A stretch of DNA of 64,000 nucleotides from Eutrophocola salsuginis (GTDB lineage Bacteria > Pseudomonadota > Gammaproteobacteria > Pseudomonadales > Pseudohongiellaceae): the NCBI GenBank assembly GCA_038147195.1, contig JAYQTB010000004.1, positions 434,001-498,000 of the forward strand. Reading direction: 5' to 3'. The notes under the pieces are model-generated. The model ran no database searches. It worked only from the letters and a program-made list of their open reading frames with translations, and was not told the DNA's origin. Below, piece by piece: positions 63,634 through 64,000 of the stretch. A program made the translations under genes and the position numbers. Position 1 is the stretch's first letter. Every line of letters begins with the position of its first letter.

Positions 63634-64000
63634 ATGAAAAGCGCTGACATCAGGCAGGCTTTCCTGGACTATTTTGCCGGGCAGGGACACGAAGTTGTCG
63701 CCAGCAGCTCGCTGGTGCCCGGGAATGACCCAACCCTGCTTTTCACCAACGCCGGTATGGTCCAGTTCAAGGACGTCTTCCTGGGCCAGGACAAGCGCAG
63801 CTACAAGCGTGCCGTTACATCGCAGCGCTGCGTGCGCGCCGGGGGCAAGCATAACGATCTGGAAAACGTTGGCTACACTGCCCGTCATCACACATTCTTC
63901 GAAATGCTCGGCAACTTTAGCTTCGGTGATTACTTCAAGCGGGAAGCCATCCAGTTTGCCTGGACTTTTCTCACCGAGAACCTCGGCCTACCGAAGGAAA
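63634..64000 (+). CDS. alaS: Alanyl-tRNA synthetase (partial, right edge)
   Basis: From ATG 63634 the frame is open to the window end (122 codons). The N-terminus matches AlaRS class II: IRQAFLDYFAGQGHEVVASSSLVP, then LLFTNAGMVQFKDVFLG (motif 1 region), TSQRCVRAGGKHNDLENVG and RHHTFFEMLGNFSFGDYFK (motif 2). It charges tRNA-Ala. The remaining parts lie beyond the window. Confidence 0.95.
   Translation, partial: MKSADIRQAFLDYFAGQGHEVVASSSLVPGNDPTLLFTNAGMVQFKDVFLGQDKRSYKRAVTSQRCVRAGGKHNDLENVGYTARHHTFFEMLGNFSFGDYFKREAIQFAWTFLTENLGLPKE

Noticed and set aside
63620..63637. Five-codon frame MSQKI overlapping the alaS start
   Set aside because: Possible leader peptide by position, but such short frames arise by chance and no attenuator hairpin is seen.

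Overview
The window looks like chromosome of a free-living, probably marine gammaproteobacterium of moderate GC. Two conserved housekeeping genes anchor it (purL complete, alaS entering at the right edge). Around them lie a TonB-dependent receptor, c-type cytochromes, MltD/LysM murein hydrolase, SLC13 and MFS carriers, and many secreted proteins of the kind found in heterotrophic marine gammaproteobacteria. Species cannot be named from the sequence. No tRNA, rRNA, CRISPR array, insertion sequence or prophage was seen.

Left part (1-10.3 kb): inorganic carbon handling. On the minus strand a tight three-gene operon encodes a NuoM-like antiporter subunit, the DUF2309 zinc protein DabA, and a NuoL-like DabB that runs off the left edge. 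A second minus-strand operon encodes a beta-carbonic anhydrase and a SulP anion transporter, with a divergent LysR regulator. Between them is a TorF-family porin gene with a clear sigma-54 promoter and two matched upstream activator-like sites. No RubisCO is in the window, so these genes may feed anaplerotic carboxylation or an autotrophic cycle encoded elsewhere.

Middle left (10.3-25.8 kb): purL behind a terminator-like leader, a decayed gene relic, a small c-type cytochrome lipoprotein, a NIF3/YqfO-type protein, a DUF4159 protein, MltD, an ABC-2 exporter, a frameshifted ankyrin gene next to a Tat-exported DUF1552 protein, and a metallo-beta-lactamase-fold protein with an altered metal motif.

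Middle (25.8-47 kb): an accessory region rich in exported proteins of unknown function. It holds an AAHS-type MFS carrier, a YadG/YadH-type ABC exporter, two copies of a module made of a 'WxGDxL' secreted protein plus a DUF6152 protein, several NTF2/SnoaL-fold secreted proteins (one a two-domain fusion), amidohydrolases, an SDR enzyme, a soluble PQQ sugar dehydrogenase, a GT2 glycosyltransferase with a short sulfotransferase, and a D-glycerate 3-kinase followed by a GlcD-type FAD dehydrogenase.

Right part (47-64 kb): a cytochrome c, a Fur-boxed PepSY membrane protein, a MATE exporter, a TauD-family dioxygenase, an internally deleted AsmA-like relic, acetoacetyl-CoA synthetase, a membrane-anchored cytochrome c, a YdhR-type monooxygenase, a peroxiredoxin with an OxyR-like site, an AraC-methyltransferase repair protein, an SLC13 symporter, an AI-2E-family permease, a TonB receptor, an alpha/beta hydrolase and the start of alaS.

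The best candidates for something new are the DabA gene enclosed by two different antiporter-type subunits and the repeated 'WxGDxL' plus DUF6152 module.
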